Origin: Nostoc sp. B(2019)
GTDB lineage: Bacteria > Cyanobacteriota > Cyanobacteriia > Cyanobacteriales > Nostocaceae
Direction: 5' to 3'
DNA length: 64,000 nucleotides
Assembly: GCF_010091925.1 (NCBI RefSeq)
Contig: NZ_WVID01000029.1
Location: 1-64,000, forward strand
Part shown: positions 26,310 to 36,349 of the stretch, in pieces
Layout of the letters: every line of letters starts with the position of its first letter
Position numbering within the stretch: position 1 is the first letter of the stretch
The notes under the pieces: generated by a model
Database searches by the model: none
Told to the model about the DNA's origin: nothing
What the model saw: the letters and a program-made list of their open reading frames with translations, nothing else
Position numbers and translations under genes: made by a program

Positions 26310-28313
26310 TTACGCGACTTTTCTTCTCGGTGCATCAAGAACAACTTCCGCTATTGAAAAATCGCGTTTAATCTGTAAACTGTTGAGATAGGAAATTGGG
26401 TCATCGGCGTTAAAGGGAGTACCATCGAACAACTTGATGGGTTGGCGAGTGTAGCTAATATTTAAACCTAATTCTCGTGCAGCAGTGCTGAAGACACGTA
26501 CTCGACACACTCGTTCAACGATTTCTACCCAATTTCTGGGGAAGGGAGTATCACCCCAACGCGCCAATTGACTCATAATCCAAATTTGTTCGGTGCGGCT
26601 AGGGCGGTTGATGGCAGACTCAGAATAAAATTGGTGATGGGCGTAATCCCGTAAAGGATGGTTTAAGTCACAGGTGAGACTATTTGGATCTTCGAGTTGG
26701 ATGTACTCTAAATCTGTGCTGACATACTCTCGCCCTGCTAAAATTTGCCGAATCTCTTGGGCATTGTCAGGATTTGCACAATACTGGCAAGCTTCTAACA
26801 AAGCTTTAGTCAAGGCAATATGCGTATTTGGATAATTTTCTGCCCAATCTTCCCGCACTCCTAGAACTTTACCGGGGTGTCCCAGCCAAACTTCTAAGTC
26901 GGTAGCAATGGTAAAGCCGACATTTTCCACAGCAGCGCGGTAGTTCCAAGGTTCGCCGACGCAGTAACCATCAATGCTTCCGGTTTTTAGGTCAGCTACC
27001 ATCTGGGCTGGGGGAATGGTCTTCATGTCCACATCGCCATCGGGGTCAATCCCACCAGCGGCTAGCCAGTAACGCAGCAGCAAGTTGTGCATAGATGCGG
27101 CATGGACTACCCCCATTGTGTGGCGTTGCTCACGGGTGCGAAGCAGGTATCTTTTGAAGTCTGATAAAGTGTGTACACCTTGGTCGTAAAAGTGTTTTGC
27201 CAAGGTGATGGCGTTACCGTTGCGAGTCATGGTGAGGGCGGTGACAACTGGTAAGGGTTGGTTATTATGTCCTCCCAAACTTAACCACATCGGCATCCCG
27301 GAAGGCATTTGAGCAGCATCTAAATAACCACCAGTGATGCCATCTTCTATACCCCGCCAGCTACTTTCTCGCACAAGGTTAACTTCATCTAAACCATGCT
27401 TGGTGAAAAAACCTTTTTCTTTAGCAACTGCTAAGGGGGCGCAGGCGGTAAGGGGTAAAAAACCAATTTCCAGGTTAACTTTTTCCAACCCATGACGGGC
27501 AATGTCTGCGGTTTTTCTGGCTCGAATTTTCTTGATCCGTTTCTGCTGATTGAGGAAGTAAATCATCTCACTCCGCAAGCTGTAGTAGCTAGGATGTTCT
27601 ACTACTTCCATCCGCTTACGGGGTCTGGGAATATCTACTTCGAGAATGTCGCCGATTTTGGATTCGGGGCCATTGGTCAGCATGACAATTCTGTCAGATA
27701 ACAGCACCGCTTCATCTACATCATGAGTCACCATGACAGCGGTAACTTGATTTTCTTCGCAGATTTGCATGAGTTGTTCTTGCAAATTACCGCGTGTGAG
27801 GGCATCTAAAGCACCAAATGGTTCATCTAGCAACAGCAACTTAGGACGAATCGCTAAGGCGCGGGCGATCGCAACTCGCTGTTTTTGTCCACCAGACAAC
27901 ATCCCTGGCTGTTTGTCAGCATGGGGACGCAAACCCACCATATCGATATGTTTTTCAATAATGGCTTTGCGATCGCCTGCGGGTAAACCTTTCATTACCG
28001 AGTCCACAGCCAGAGCAATATTTTCTCTAACAGTCCGCCAAGGTAATAGCGAATAATTTTGGAACACCACCATCCTGTCTGGCCCTGGTTTGCTGATCTT
28101 TTGTCCTTCCAGAGTCACAAGACCTTCAGTTGGCAAATCCAAACCCGCAATCATATTTAAGAGAGTGGATTTGCCACAACCGGAGTGACCAATTAAAGAA
28201 ACGAATTCTCCTTTTTTGATTTGCAGGTCGATTCCTTTAAGGGCGATGTATTTCCCACCACCGGTTAATTCAAAAACTTTTTCAATCTGGTCAACAGCAA
28301 CGAATATAGACAT
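26310..28313 (-). CDS. cmpC: Bicarbonate ABC transporter ATPase-regulatory protein CmpC
   Basis: 667 residues in two parts. Residues 1-260 are an ATPase: Walker A GHSGCGKST, signature LSGGQKQRVAIARAL, Walker B LLLLDEPFGALD, and VTHDVDEA. Residues 280-660 resemble the substrate-binding protein CmpA/NrtA (IGFLPLTACAPLAVAKEKGFF, GSIDGYCVGEPWNYR) but carry no signal peptide, so this domain is cytoplasmic and is known to have a regulatory role in the family. This fused plan is diagnostic of the Cmp/Nrt group. The gene lies 113 bases after cmpB, and the gap holds a palindromic repeat. Confidence 0.9.
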   Translation of the reverse strand: MSIFVAVDQIEKVFELTGGGKYIALKGIDLQIKKGEFVSLIGHSGCGKSTLLNMIAGLDLPTEGLVTLEGQKISKPGPDRMVVFQNYSLLPWRTVRENIALAVDSVMKGLPAGDRKAIIEKHIDMVGLRPHADKQPGMLSGGQKQRVAIARALAIRPKLLLLDEPFGALDALTRGNLQEQLMQICEENQVTAVMVTHDVDEAVLLSDRIVMLTNGPESKIGDILEVDIPRPRKRMEVVEHPSYYSLRSEMIYFLNQQKRIKKIRARKTADIARHGLEKVNLEIGFLPLTACAPLAVAKEKGFFTKHGLDEVNLVRESSWRGIEDGITGGYLDAAQMPSGMPMWLSLGGHNNQPLPVVTALTMTRNGNAITLAKHFYDQGVHTLSDFKRYLLRTREQRHTMGVVHAASMHNLLLRYWLAAGGIDPDGDVDMKTIPPAQMVADLKTGSIDGYCVGEPWNYRAAVENVGFTIATDLEVWLGHPGKVLGVREDWAENYPNTHIALTKALLEACQYCANPDNAQEIRQILAGREYVSTDLEYIQLEDPNSLTCDLNHPLRDYAHHQFYSESAINRPSRTEQIWIMSQLARWGDTPFPRNWVEIVERVCRVRVFSTAARELGLNISYTRQPIKLFDGTPFNADDPISYLNSLQIKRDFSIAEVVLDAPRRKVA

Positions 28314-28351
28314 GGCAGTTTAGAAAATGTAAATTGAGATGATGTATTTTT

Positions 28352-28418
28352 CTTTGTGTCTTAGTGCCTTTGTGGTTAAAAATTCTCTTCTAAACCACAG
28401 AGACACCAAGACACAAAG
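28352..28418. repeat. Palindromic repeat CTTTGTGTCTT family, copy 2
   Basis: 26-base arms at 28352-28377 and 28393-28418 with three mismatches. It lies between cmpB and cmpC in the middle of an operon, so it is not expected to be a full terminator. It could stabilise or process the mRNA. Confidence 0.7.
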
Positions 28419-28426
28419 TTGAATAA

Positions 28427-29266
28427 CTATTTTTGTTCTGCTGGTAAAATCTTGTTTTGCACCCAACCCATCATTTTATCTAGCACCAGACCAACAACAC
28501 CGATATAAATTAGAGCCAAAATCACTTCACTAACGTTGTTGTTTTGATAGGCATCCCAGATAAAAAAGCCAATTCCGACAATACCGGACATGACGATTTC
28601 TGCGGCGATAATTGCCAACCAAGCCAAACCGATCGCAATTCTCAACCCAGTAAAAATGTAGGGTAAAGCCGCTGGAATCAGAATATTCGTGAAATATTCT
28701 TTGCGGCTAAGTTGCAGAACTTTGGCGACGTTGTTGTAATCTTGGGGAATTTGGGTGACGCCAACAGCAGTGTTAATTAAGATGGGCCAAATCGCTGTAA
28801 TAAAAATCACGAACAGGGCGGCTGGTTCATTTTGTCGCAAAGCTGCCAAAGAAATCGGAACCCAAGCCAGAGGTGGTACAGTTCGTAGTAACTGAAAAAT
28901 TGGGTCTAGAGCCTTGGACATTGTTTTATTGACACCAATCAAAACTCCTAAGCCAATACCAACGATCGCAGCTAGGGTATAACTAATCGCAACCCGTTTG
29001 AGGCTAGCGAGAATCTGCCAAAATAGACCTTTATCTATGCCACCTCTGTCATAAAATGGCCAGAAAATAAGTACCCAAGTATCTTGAATAACCTGTATTG
29101 GGCCAGGTAATGTTGCGCCAGGAGTCAAAGCGAACAGTTGCCAGATAATTAGAAAAATTGCGATCGCGATCGCAGGCGGTATCAGGTCAGGAAATTGCTT
29201 TTGCAGACCGGATATAAAGCCGTTACTAAATTTAGGGCTTGCAGGGCGTTTTTGGGCGAGTGTCAT
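28427..29266 (-). CDS. cmpB: Bicarbonate ABC transporter permease CmpB
   Basis: 279 residues with about six membrane helices: one near residue 30-50, then five in the permease core. The cytoplasmic EAA loop is seen as IPAALPYIFTGLRIAIGLAW, which docks the ATPases CmpC and CmpD. The N-terminal 25 residues are polar. It forms the channel for HCO3- in the plasma membrane. The gap to cmpA is 92 bases and contains an inverted repeat. ATG at 29266. Confidence 0.9.
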   Translation of the reverse strand: MTLAQKRPASPKFSNGFISGLQKQFPDLIPPAIAIAIFLIIWQLFALTPGATLPGPIQVIQDTWVLIFWPFYDRGGIDKGLFWQILASLKRVAISYTLAAIVGIGLGVLIGVNKTMSKALDPIFQLLRTVPPLAWVPISLAALRQNEPAALFVIFITAIWPILINTAVGVTQIPQDYNNVAKVLQLSRKEYFTNILIPAALPYIFTGLRIAIGLAWLAIIAAEIVMSGIVGIGFFIWDAYQNNNVSEVILALIYIGVVGLVLDKMMGWVQNKILPAEQK

Positions 29267-29305
29267 ATTCTTGCGTTCTCCTCAAATTTTATTTGTTATT
29301 TCTTT

Positions 29306-29347
29306 GTTCGTAGTTGGCGCTTTAGCGCTAAAGCACCAATTACGAAC
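29306..29347. repeat. Inverted repeat GTTCGTA...TACGAAC between cmpA and cmpB
   Basis: GTTCGTAGTTGG at 29306-29317 and CCAATTACGAAC at 29336-29347 pair with one mismatch, and inside them GGCGCTTTAGCGCTAAAGC forms a tight palindrome. The sequence is of the same family as that near 31277-31366. Confidence 0.75.
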
Positions 29348-29358
29348 TTTAATCATGA

Positions 29359-30744
29359 CTAAACACTGACTTTCTTGATTTTCAGACTCTTCAAGTATTC
29401 TTCTGGCTTCTCTGGGTCAAACTTGGTGCCATCAAAAAATTCTTCTACACCACGGGATGTATTTGTCGGAATATCAGCAGCAGCAAATCCTGCTTCTTTG
29501 GCAGCTTCTTTCCAAATATCTTCGCGGTTAACTTTGTTGATCAGTTCTTTAGCCTTAGCTGCATTATTGGCGAGATAATCTTTTGGCAAAAATCCCCAGC
29601 GAACGTTCTCAACTATGAACCATAAATCATGGCTCTTGTAGGGATAAGAAACACTACCCTTTTCATCTTTCCAGTAGTAAGCTGCCATTGATTTATCATC
29701 AATTTTGCGACCATCACCCATGTCATACTTGCCTTGAAATGGATCTGCCAAAATTTCAGGTGAAGGAAGATTGAAATAATTTCGTCCAGCCAGAATTTGA
29801 GCTGCTTCTTTACGGTTGTCAAAGTTATCTAACCACTGCTGCGCCTCCATAATGCCCTTGAGTAGCGCTTTCGTTGCTTTGGGATTTTTGTCAACCCAAT
29901 CGGCTTTCATCGCAAAGTATTCTTCGGGGTGATTCTTCCAAATCTCTGCGGTTAATGCTGCCACGTAACCAATTTTGTCTTGAACAAGGCGATAAGGCCA
30001 GGGGTCGCCAGTACTGAAAGCATCCATTGTTCCGGTTTTCATATTGGCAACAGTTTGAGCCGCCGGTACTGTGAGTAGCTTGACATCTGCATCTGGATCT
30101 ATACCGCCAGCAGCTAACCAGTAGCGAATCCACAAATCTTGGTTGACGTGGGGGAAGGTGAAGGCGGCGGTGAAGGGGGTGGAGGATTTGAGTTGTGTGA
30201 ATAAGGACTTAGCGCTAGCAAGTTGTAAGTTAATACCTTTGCCTTGGTGCTTACTGGCGATCGCAATTCCATTTCCATGTGTAATTAATTGACACAAAAC
30301 ATACATGGGAATTTTTTGATTGCCCTTGGTAATTAAACCTTCTGTAATTAAATGTGGCATTGGCATTTGCCATTGACCGCCATCAATACCACCACCAGCA
30401 GAGCCAATTTCTACGTTGTCCCGTGCTGACCCCCAAGAAGCCTGTTTAGAAAGGTCAACTTTGGTCATGCCATACTTAGCAAAAAAGCCTTTTTCTTTAG
30501 CAATAATTAGAGGAGCCGCTTCCACAATGGGAATATATCCCAACTTGACTGTAGTAGTTTCAGGTGTTTGTTCAGGGCTAAGTTGAGCCACAGGCACAAC
30601 TGCTGACTGTACTTGAGTGCTACCACCACTCAGGTTTTCAGGAGGATTTCCTAAACAACCTTTAAGGAATACAGCACCCATAGATGCTCCGGCTGTGAAG
30701 ATAAATTTACGGCGAGAAAGTTGATTAAAAAATTCTGTCATCAT
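29359..30744 (-). CDS. cmpA: Bicarbonate-binding lipoprotein CmpA
   Basis: 461 residues. The N-terminus has a twin-arginine-like pair (SRRKF), a hydrophobic stretch and a lipobox ending FLKGC with Cys30, so it is a periplasmic lipoprotein. The fold opens [20 protein letters not shown]. Residues [15 protein letters not shown] and [19 protein letters not shown] match the bicarbonate form; nitrate NrtA proteins have GEPWN-type residues at the first site, by my recollection. A tandem ATG is present: the second, at 30741, has better spacing from AAGGAG. First gene of the leftward operon, with an 858-base upstream region that probably carries CmpR sites. Bicarbonate specificity is inferred, not shown. 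Confidence 0.88.
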   Translation of the reverse strand: MMTEFFNQLSRRKFIFTAGASMGAVFLKGCLGNPPENLSGGSTQVQSAVVPVAQLSPEQTPETTTVKLGYIPIVEAAPLIIAKEKGFFAKYGMTKVDLSKQASWGSARDNVEIGSAGGGIDGGQWQMPMPHLITEGLITKGNQKIPMYVLCQLITHGNGIAIASKHQGKGINLQLASAKSLFTQLKSSTPFTAAFTFPHVNQDLWIRYWLAAGGIDPDADVKLLTVPAAQTVANMKTGTMDAFSTGDPWPYRLVQDKIGYVAALTAEIWKNHPEEYFAMKADWVDKNPKATKALLKGIMEAQQWLDNFDNRKEAAQILAGRNYFNLPSPEILADPFQGKYDMGDGRKIDDKSMAAYYWKDEKGSVSYPYKSHDLWFIVENVRWGFLPKDYLANNAAKAKELINKVNREDIWKEAAKEAGFAAADIPTNTSRGVEEFFDGTKFDPEKPEEYLKSLKIKKVSV

Positions 30745-31602
30745 GTCTCCTTAAAGGTGAAGTTTATTTTTTAAACATGACAATTTAGACAAAAGAAAAC
30801 TAATGTCTACTGCGTTATTAATGAGGATTTAAAGCTTTAGCCATTTTGCCGACTTCAGCCTTTTGTAATAGAAAAGCTGAATCAGGTTTATTTGGTCAAA
30901 TCTTGGATGACTTGATTGACTTAATTTCTTTGTGACTATAGGTTGTTGCTAAGCTTGTTTAAATTAGTGTACAGGCTTTTAAGATAAAATAGTTAACTCA
31001 GAAAGGTTAATTGTTAAATAAATATTAGATGGCAGGTATAAGTAAAAGTTTATCTATTTCCATGAGTAGTTAGGAAATTATTAATGAATAGTAAATAATC
31101 TATAGACATCATAAATTTCTATTTATAGAAAACTCTGTTTTTACAATTTAAATCAAATAAATATTTGCATTGGATATGTAGATTCAGGAGAAATATAAAA
31201 TAGCAAGCATGAGTAAAAGGTAAGTATTTGGCAGACTATTAAATAGGTAGACGTAATTAAATGTAAGATAAAATTTTGTTCGTAGTGTTCGCGTAGCGTC
31301 TCGCAGAGAGCGATTTATCGCTCTATATAAGGTTTTCAAGGTCTACATCTGCTTACTACGAGCGATTTAATTAACCGCTTCTACTTAATAAACTTCTTGC
31401 AAAAATTGAAATAACACTGAGATAAACCACAGATGAACACCGATAAATATCGAAGTTTATCTGTAGTTCTATTTAACAAATCTTGACTTATGCAAAAGGT
31501 CTAATAGATAACCAAAAATCTATAAATAACATAGATTTTTACTTATACTTTTAATGAGGCTAAAGTTCAAGGCATAAAGAAGTTTATCAAACTCAAGTTT
31601 AC
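30745..31602. other. 858-base region upstream of cmpA
   Basis: Noncoding and AT rich. It must hold the cmp promoter. LysR-type CmpR sites (TTA-N7/8-TAA) are expected, but such short motifs are too common in this AT-rich DNA to call. AAGGAG before cmpA is clear. Bases 31277-31366 carry a palindromic repeat with GCGATTTATCGC inside. I see no gene. Confidence 0.6.
31277..31366. repeat. Palindromic repeat with a smaller element apparently nested in it
   Basis: Outer parts GTTCGTAGT near 31279 and ACTACGAGC near 31358 face each other. Between them is GAGCGATTTATCGCTC, and the stretch GTTCGCGTAGCGTCTCGCAG lies between the left arm and this hairpin. That last phrase is close to one found at 56766-56805. 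The nesting is inferred from comparison of copies. Confidence 0.55.
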
Positions 31603-32121
31603 TTAGAGCATCTGTTGTAAATATTGCTCATAGCCCAGTTGTTCTAGTTTTGTTTGCTTTGCAATTACTGATTCAGATAGGGCTTGGCGATATTGTTGCA
31701 CTCTTTCTAGTAATTCTGGCTGCTGGGTAGCGAGAATTTGTACAGCTAAAAGACCAGCATTTTTGGCACTACCTATTGCCACTGTTGCCACTGGGATACC
31801 CGCAGGCATTTGTATAATCGAGTACAAAGAATCAACACCTTGCAAGTGACGAGTGGGTATGGGAACACCAATTACAGGAAGTGGGGTTAAAGATGCTACC
31901 ATTCCGGGGAGATGGGCCGCACCACCCGCACCAGCGATAATTACCTTAATACCGCGTTTGTGAGCTTGTTGGGCATATTGCACCATGCGTTCTGGGGTAC
32001 GATGAGCAGAAACGATCGCTACTTCGTTTTCAATACCAAACTCTTCACAGATTGCGATCGCATCTTTCATAGTGGGCAAATCGGAATCGCTGCCCATGAT
32101 AATACCGACAAGAGGAGTCAT
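31603..32121 (-). CDS. purE: N5-carboxyaminoimidazole ribonucleotide mutase
   Basis: 172 residues, normal for class I PurE. It converts N5-CAIR to CAIR in purine synthesis. The start [16 protein letters not shown] holds the catalytic and phosphate-binding serine and aspartate. [10 protein letters not shown] carries the catalytic histidine region, and [17 protein letters not shown] and [15 protein letters not shown] follow. No purK is nearby. It is divergent from nagA with only 75 bases between, so the promoters must share that short gap. Confidence 0.96.
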   Translation of the reverse strand: MTPLVGIIMGSDSDLPTMKDAIAICEEFGIENEVAIVSAHRTPERMVQYAQQAHKRGIKVIIAGAGGAAHLPGMVASLTPLPVIGVPIPTRHLQGVDSLYSIIQMPAGIPVATVAIGSAKNAGLLAVQILATQQPELLERVQQYRQALSESVIAKQTKLEQLGYEQYLQQML

Positions 32122-32196
32122 AGAATTTTAGATTTTGGATTAATCGCCGATTATTGCATCTAAAATCGGGTCAGATTTACTTATTCTCTAGCTAAT

Positions 32197-33387
32197 GTGA
32201 TGACCGCAATACAAAATTCCAACGCGACAAACATAGATATTATCAATGCTAGAGTACCTGGTTACAAAGATTTGCAGATGCTCTTAATTAATCAAGAGGG
32301 CATAATTGAGCAAATTTTGCCAATGGGTACTGTCCTCAAACGTGCTCCAGCAAAAGATTTGCAAGTGGTAGATGTTGCTGGTGACTGGATTTCTTTAGGT
32401 GGCGTCGATTTGCAGATTAATGGCGCATTAGGATTAGCATTTCCCGATTTGCACCCAGAAAATGCTTATATGCTCCAGAAAATCTCTCAATTTTTGTGGA
32501 ATGTTGGAGTAGATGGATTTTTACCGACTTTGGTGACAACTTCAGTAGAAAATATTCAGCGATCGCTTGCTGTAATTGCTGATATTCTCCCCAATCAACA
32601 AGCAGGGGCCAAGATTTTGGGAGTACATCTAGAAGGCCCATTCTTGAATTTCCAAAAGCGCGGCGCACACCCAGCAGAATACCTGTTACCCTTAACAATT
32701 GATCAAGTCAAGCGGGTTTTAGGCGATTATGCTCATGTTGTAAAAATCATCACCCTCGCACCAGAATTAGATCCAACTGGTGAAGTAATTCCCTATTTGC
32801 GTTCTTTGGGAATCACCGTTAGTTTAGGACATTCTCAGGCAACAGCCGCCGAAGCGCAAAATGCATTTGAACTAGGTGCGACGATGGTAACTCACGCTTT
32901 CAACGCTATGCCATCATTACATCACCGTGAACCAGGATTACTAGGAGCAGCAATTATCCATCCTCATGTAATGTGTGGTTTGATTGCTGATGGTGAGCAC
33001 GTTTCGCCCACGATGCTACAAATCTTACTTCGTGCTAGCTATTCTCCTTTTTCTCAGGGACTTTTTCTTGTTAGCGATGCTCTCGCACCTCTGGGATTAC
33101 CTGATGGGGTGTATCCTTGGGACAGTCGGCAAATTGAAGTAAAAAATGGTACGGCACGATTGCCAGATGGTACTTTATCGGGAACTACTTTGCCTTTATT
33201 AGTGGGAGTGCAGAATTTGGTGAAGTGGGGAATTTGTGATGTAGAAAATGCCATCGCGCTAGCTACCAACGCACCTAGAAAAGCGATCGCTTTACCAGGA
33301 ATTACCGCAAATCAACCCGCCAATTTATTGCGCTGGCATTGGGATGAAGCGACAAAAGAACTTACTTGGCAGCGATTATCTGGCTAG
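32197..33387 (+). CDS. nagA: N-acetylglucosamine-6-phosphate deacetylase
   Basis: 396 residues. It removes the acetyl group from GlcNAc-6-phosphate, feeding cell-wall sugar recycling. Metal and active-site segments of the amidohydrolase fold are seen: GGVDLQINGALGLAFPDL, HLEGPFLNFQKRGAH, SLGHSQATAAE, VTHAFNAMPSLHHREPG and FLVSDALAPLGLPDG with the catalytic aspartate. The C-terminal beta part returns to KAIALPGITANQPANLL. Single gene; a small leftward ribbon-helix-helix gene meets it 7 bases after its stop. Confidence 0.94.
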   Translation: MMTAIQNSNATNIDIINARVPGYKDLQMLLINQEGIIEQILPMGTVLKRAPAKDLQVVDVAGDWISLGGVDLQINGALGLAFPDLHPENAYMLQKISQFLWNVGVDGFLPTLVTTSVENIQRSLAVIADILPNQQAGAKILGVHLEGPFLNFQKRGAHPAEYLLPLTIDQVKRVLGDYAHVVKIITLAPELDPTGEVIPYLRSLGITVSLGHSQATAAEAQNAFELGATMVTHAFNAMPSLHHREPGLLGAAIIHPHVMCGLIADGEHVSPTMLQILLRASYSPFSQGLFLVSDALAPLGLPDGVYPWDSRQIEVKNGTARLPDGTLSGTTLPLLVGVQNLVKWGICDVENAIALATNAPRKAIALPGITANQPANLLRWHWDEATKELTWQRLSG

Positions 33388-33394
33388 ATTGCAC

Positions 33395-33637
33395 TTAACT
33401 TAACTGTAATTGCGATATAAGCTCTCTTATAGTATCAAGTTTAGCCAGTATTCTTAAGCCTTCTTCTAGGTTGCCAGTTGCAGCCATTGCTTTAAATTTA
33501 GTACTGGCATCAAATTTTGATAAAGCTATGGTGGAAAGTTCTTCAATCAGCTTATTAACACTTATGCCTTTAGCTTGAGCAAGTTCTTTTAATCTGTTGT
33601 GTTTTTCGTCTGTTAAACGAATAGTTAAAGTAACCAT
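33395..33637 (-). CDS. Ribbon-helix-helix protein, antitoxin-like
   Basis: 80 residues. The N-terminal strand MVTLTIRLTDEKHNRLKELA and the helix AKGISVNKLIEELSTIALS are typical of Arc/MetJ or HicB-tail ribbon-helix-helix domains that bind DNA as dimers. The rest is helical (GNLEEGLRILAKLDTIRELI). No toxin-like gene touches it: the neighbours are nagA and the PgpH-like gene. It is either an orphan antitoxin or a small regulator. Confidence 0.75.
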   Translation of the reverse strand: MVTLTIRLTDEKHNRLKELAQAKGISVNKLIEELSTIALSKFDASTKFKAMAATGNLEEGLRILAKLDTIRELISQLQLS

Positions 33638-33673
33638 TTTGTTTAACGCCGAACTGACTCAATCAAAGATGAA

Positions 33674-36349
33674 TTACGAATTCCGCGCAGTATTACTAGC
33701 CTGTAACTTGGGATAAGCAATACGTTTGTGATGGAATTGCTGCCAAACTTCCACAAAGATTTGGGCGATTTGTGACATTTCTTTGCGTGTTATCCCAGAA
33801 TCTACCATTTGATCATCTTGCCATCTGGCACGGAGGATGTTGTTAAGCATCGTTAAAGCTTGTTCTGGGGAAGCGTCCTTGAGCGATCGCAGTGCCGCCT
33901 CGCAAGAATCCGCCAACATCACAATTCCTGTTTCTCGTGATTGGGGAATTGGGCCATCGTAGCGAAAGTCTGCTTCGTCTACTGTTAGACTGGGGTCTTC
34001 CTGCGCCATTTGCTGGGCTTGATGATAGAAATAAGCAATCAGCATCGTTCCTTGATGCTCCGGTATAAAAGCTTGAATCGCTGTAGGCAAAAGGTGTTTA
34101 CGCGCCATTACTAACCCTTCACTGACGTGCTTTTTAATAATTTCTGCACTCTTCCAAGGGTCGTTAATCTCTGTATCGTGTTTATTTGGGCCCCCCATTT
34201 GATTTTCAATAAAAGCAAGAGGGTCGTGCATTTTGCCGATATCGTGATACAATGTCCCGGCCCTTACCAGTTCGACATTGCATCCCAGTTTTTTAGCAGC
34301 GGCTTCGGCAAGGGTAGATACAAACAAGGTATGCTGAAAAGTCCCAGGAGTTTCAGTAGCAAGTCGTTTTAGTAAGGGGCGGTTGGGGTTTGCCAGTTCT
34401 GCTAAACGGATTGGAGTGACTAAGTCAAAAAGTTTTTCTAGATAAGGACTCAAGCCCAAAGCTACAACACTCCAAGCTAAGCCAGATAAAGCAAATAACG
34501 CGGCTTCTCGGAGTACGATATACCATGTTGAACCAAATGCTTCACCGATTAAAAGCTTAATAATTAGGTAAATGCCACCTTGAGTTAAAGCAATGGCAAT
34601 ACCCAACAATGCTAGTTCTTCACGCGATCGCAGTCGTTGCGCCAAGGAACTCCCCAATATCCCTCCCGCAGCACCAGCTAAAAGCGAAATCTTGCTGATA
34701 TCTAAACTAATTCCTAGTAACAGCAACAGCAGCCCTACAACTGTCACCCCTAAAGTGGGGCCGTAGAAGCTACCCAACAATAAACCAATGGCACTCCAAG
34801 AGGTGTACGGTATACCCATCGTTACTAGTCCTGGCGTACTCAGGGTAAGCAGCAATACCAACAGGCGATCGCGTTGTCGCAATTGGTTCTTAAGATGGCG
34901 TTCTACAAAGACAAAAATGCCAACTGCAACCGTAATAACGCCTCCTAACTTCGTCAACTCCGACCAATTAACTTCCCGACGAATCAGGCGATAATGCTCC
35001 AGCACTTCAAAGTCCCACGCATTAATCTGCTCTCCCTTGCTGACAATTACCTGACCATACTGCACCTCCACCATCACGGGTGTCACCCCATCAACTGCCT
35101 TTTTAGCTTGTTGTCTGGTTTGTTCTACATCGTTCTTTAGATTTGGCTGGAGTACGGCCAATAACAGTCTGCTTGCTAAGGATTCGGCCGCTTTAGGTAC
35201 AAACACTTGCACTTGCAGATTCACTGCATCTTGTAAAATATTTTTTGGCAGTCCCGATGGGATGCCTTGGGTGAGAATCCGCTCGGCACTCTGATGGATT
35301 CCTGTTTGTGTTTTTAGCCACTCCTCATCTGACAAGTCTAAAAGAACAGTTTCCTCGTATACTGTTTCTGGGTTAAGTGTCTCCAACTGTAAAAGTTTAG
35401 CAGTGGCTTGGGTATATGCTTGACGTACTTGGGATATCTGGGCAATCAGTGAGGACAAGTTTTTTTCAGAAGTTGTGACGCGGTAAGCTGTTAGTTCTGC
35501 TACTGCTTGAGTAAAGTTGATGTTTTTGGAAAAATCAATGGGTTTTGCATCCTCTGGAGGTATTCCTGTAGGTGCGTTCCACCAAGCACCAGTCTGCTTA
35601 ACAGCAGAAGCGTTTTTAGATGTAGAAGTTTGTTGTTCTGCGATTTTCTTTTGATTGTTTTTAGTATTGTCTAAAGCTACTTGCAGCGCTTGCCATTCTG
35701 GTTCAGAACAAGAGCGCAGGTAACGCTGGATAGAAATAGGCAAAACTGAAGTGTCAAAAAAAGGTAATGATCCAGCAAGGGCACGAATTTCGTCGCCATT
35801 ATCCAAAAGTTGTTGTAGATATTGGTCGATTTGTTCATTCATTCGCACATCGACCATCAACACTGAGATGGAATCTTTACTGACGGCTTTGCGCTGGGCT
35901 TCTGTTTTTTTCTTATCTTCGATACTAGTTGTGTAGGGTGCTCTAATCGTCTGTGGCGCAGGAGTTCCTACTTTGAGTTGGGGCTGGTTATAGAATTTAT
36001 GCCCAATTATGCCTGTTAAAGTTACTATTGCGATCGCCAAAATTACAGAGGAACGCTGTTTATGCACCCAACTTAAAAAGATTGTATGAGTGCCTCTGTT
36101 TGTTTTGACCGATTTTGCCATTGACTTTAGAGCTATTCCTCGTTTTCGGTGTCCGCCTTTGTCACTGGTTTTTAAGAAATACAGGCGTACATTCCTGAAG
36201 ATAGTCTTGTGAAGTTCCTCTTTATAGCTTTGGCCGCCAGGACTTCTGTTATTTCCAAACAACTTTACTTTACGACGTAGTGCTTTGTACTGTCGCCGCC
36301 AGTAAGTCAATTGCTGGGTCAAGAACTGCAAAAATTGCTGCGTTTTCAT
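33674..36349 (-). CDS. 7TM-HD family hydrolase, PgpH-like (c-di-AMP phosphodiesterase)
   Basis: 891 residues from the ATG at 36349, chosen because AGAGGTA precedes it directly; an upstream ATG at 36385 adds 12 residues. A basic N-terminal stretch leads to a first helix (VILAIAIVTLTGIIG). A large extracytoplasmic 7TMR-HD sensor domain follows (about 140-450), then seven membrane helices (about 470-665). The C-terminal HD domain has AGTLYHDIGKMHDP, KHVSEGLVMARKHLLP and DSCEAALRSLKDASPEQA. In other bacteria such proteins hydrolyse the second messenger c-di-AMP. The substrate here is inferred from the family. Confidence 0.9.
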   Translation of the reverse strand: MKTQQFLQFLTQQLTYWRRQYKALRRKVKLFGNNRSPGGQSYKEELHKTIFRNVRLYFLKTSDKGGHRKRGIALKSMAKSVKTNRGTHTIFLSWVHKQRSSVILAIAIVTLTGIIGHKFYNQPQLKVGTPAPQTIRAPYTTSIEDKKKTEAQRKAVSKDSISVLMVDVRMNEQIDQYLQQLLDNGDEIRALAGSLPFFDTSVLPISIQRYLRSCSEPEWQALQVALDNTKNNQKKIAEQQTSTSKNASAVKQTGAWWNAPTGIPPEDAKPIDFSKNINFTQAVAELTAYRVTTSEKNLSSLIAQISQVRQAYTQATAKLLQLETLNPETVYEETVLLDLSDEEWLKTQTGIHQSAERILTQGIPSGLPKNILQDAVNLQVQVFVPKAAESLASRLLLAVLQPNLKNDVEQTRQQAKKAVDGVTPVMVEVQYGQVIVSKGEQINAWDFEVLEHYRLIRREVNWSELTKLGGVITVAVGIFVFVERHLKNQLRQRDRLLVLLLTLSTPGLVTMGIPYTSWSAIGLLLGSFYGPTLGVTVVGLLLLLLGISLDISKISLLAGAAGGILGSSLAQRLRSREELALLGIAIALTQGGIYLIIKLLIGEAFGSTWYIVLREAALFALSGLAWSVVALGLSPYLEKLFDLVTPIRLAELANPNRPLLKRLATETPGTFQHTLFVSTLAEAAAKKLGCNVELVRAGTLYHDIGKMHDPLAFIENQMGGPNKHDTEINDPWKSAEIIKKHVSEGLVMARKHLLPTAIQAFIPEHQGTMLIAYFYHQAQQMAQEDPSLTVDEADFRYDGPIPQSRETGIVMLADSCEAALRSLKDASPEQALTMLNNILRARWQDDQMVDSGITRKEMSQIAQIFVEVWQQFHHKRIAYPKLQASNTARNS

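Noticed and set aside
25121-30744. Nitrate transporter nrtABCD
   Set aside because: Nitrate operons usually sit with nirA or narB, which are absent here, and the binding protein carries the TGDPWP and [10 protein letters not shown] residues I associate with bicarbonate CmpA. Not fully excluded.
30745-31602. Specific CmpR or NtcA binding sites
   Set aside because: Short AT-rich motifs match by chance many times in this region; none stands out.
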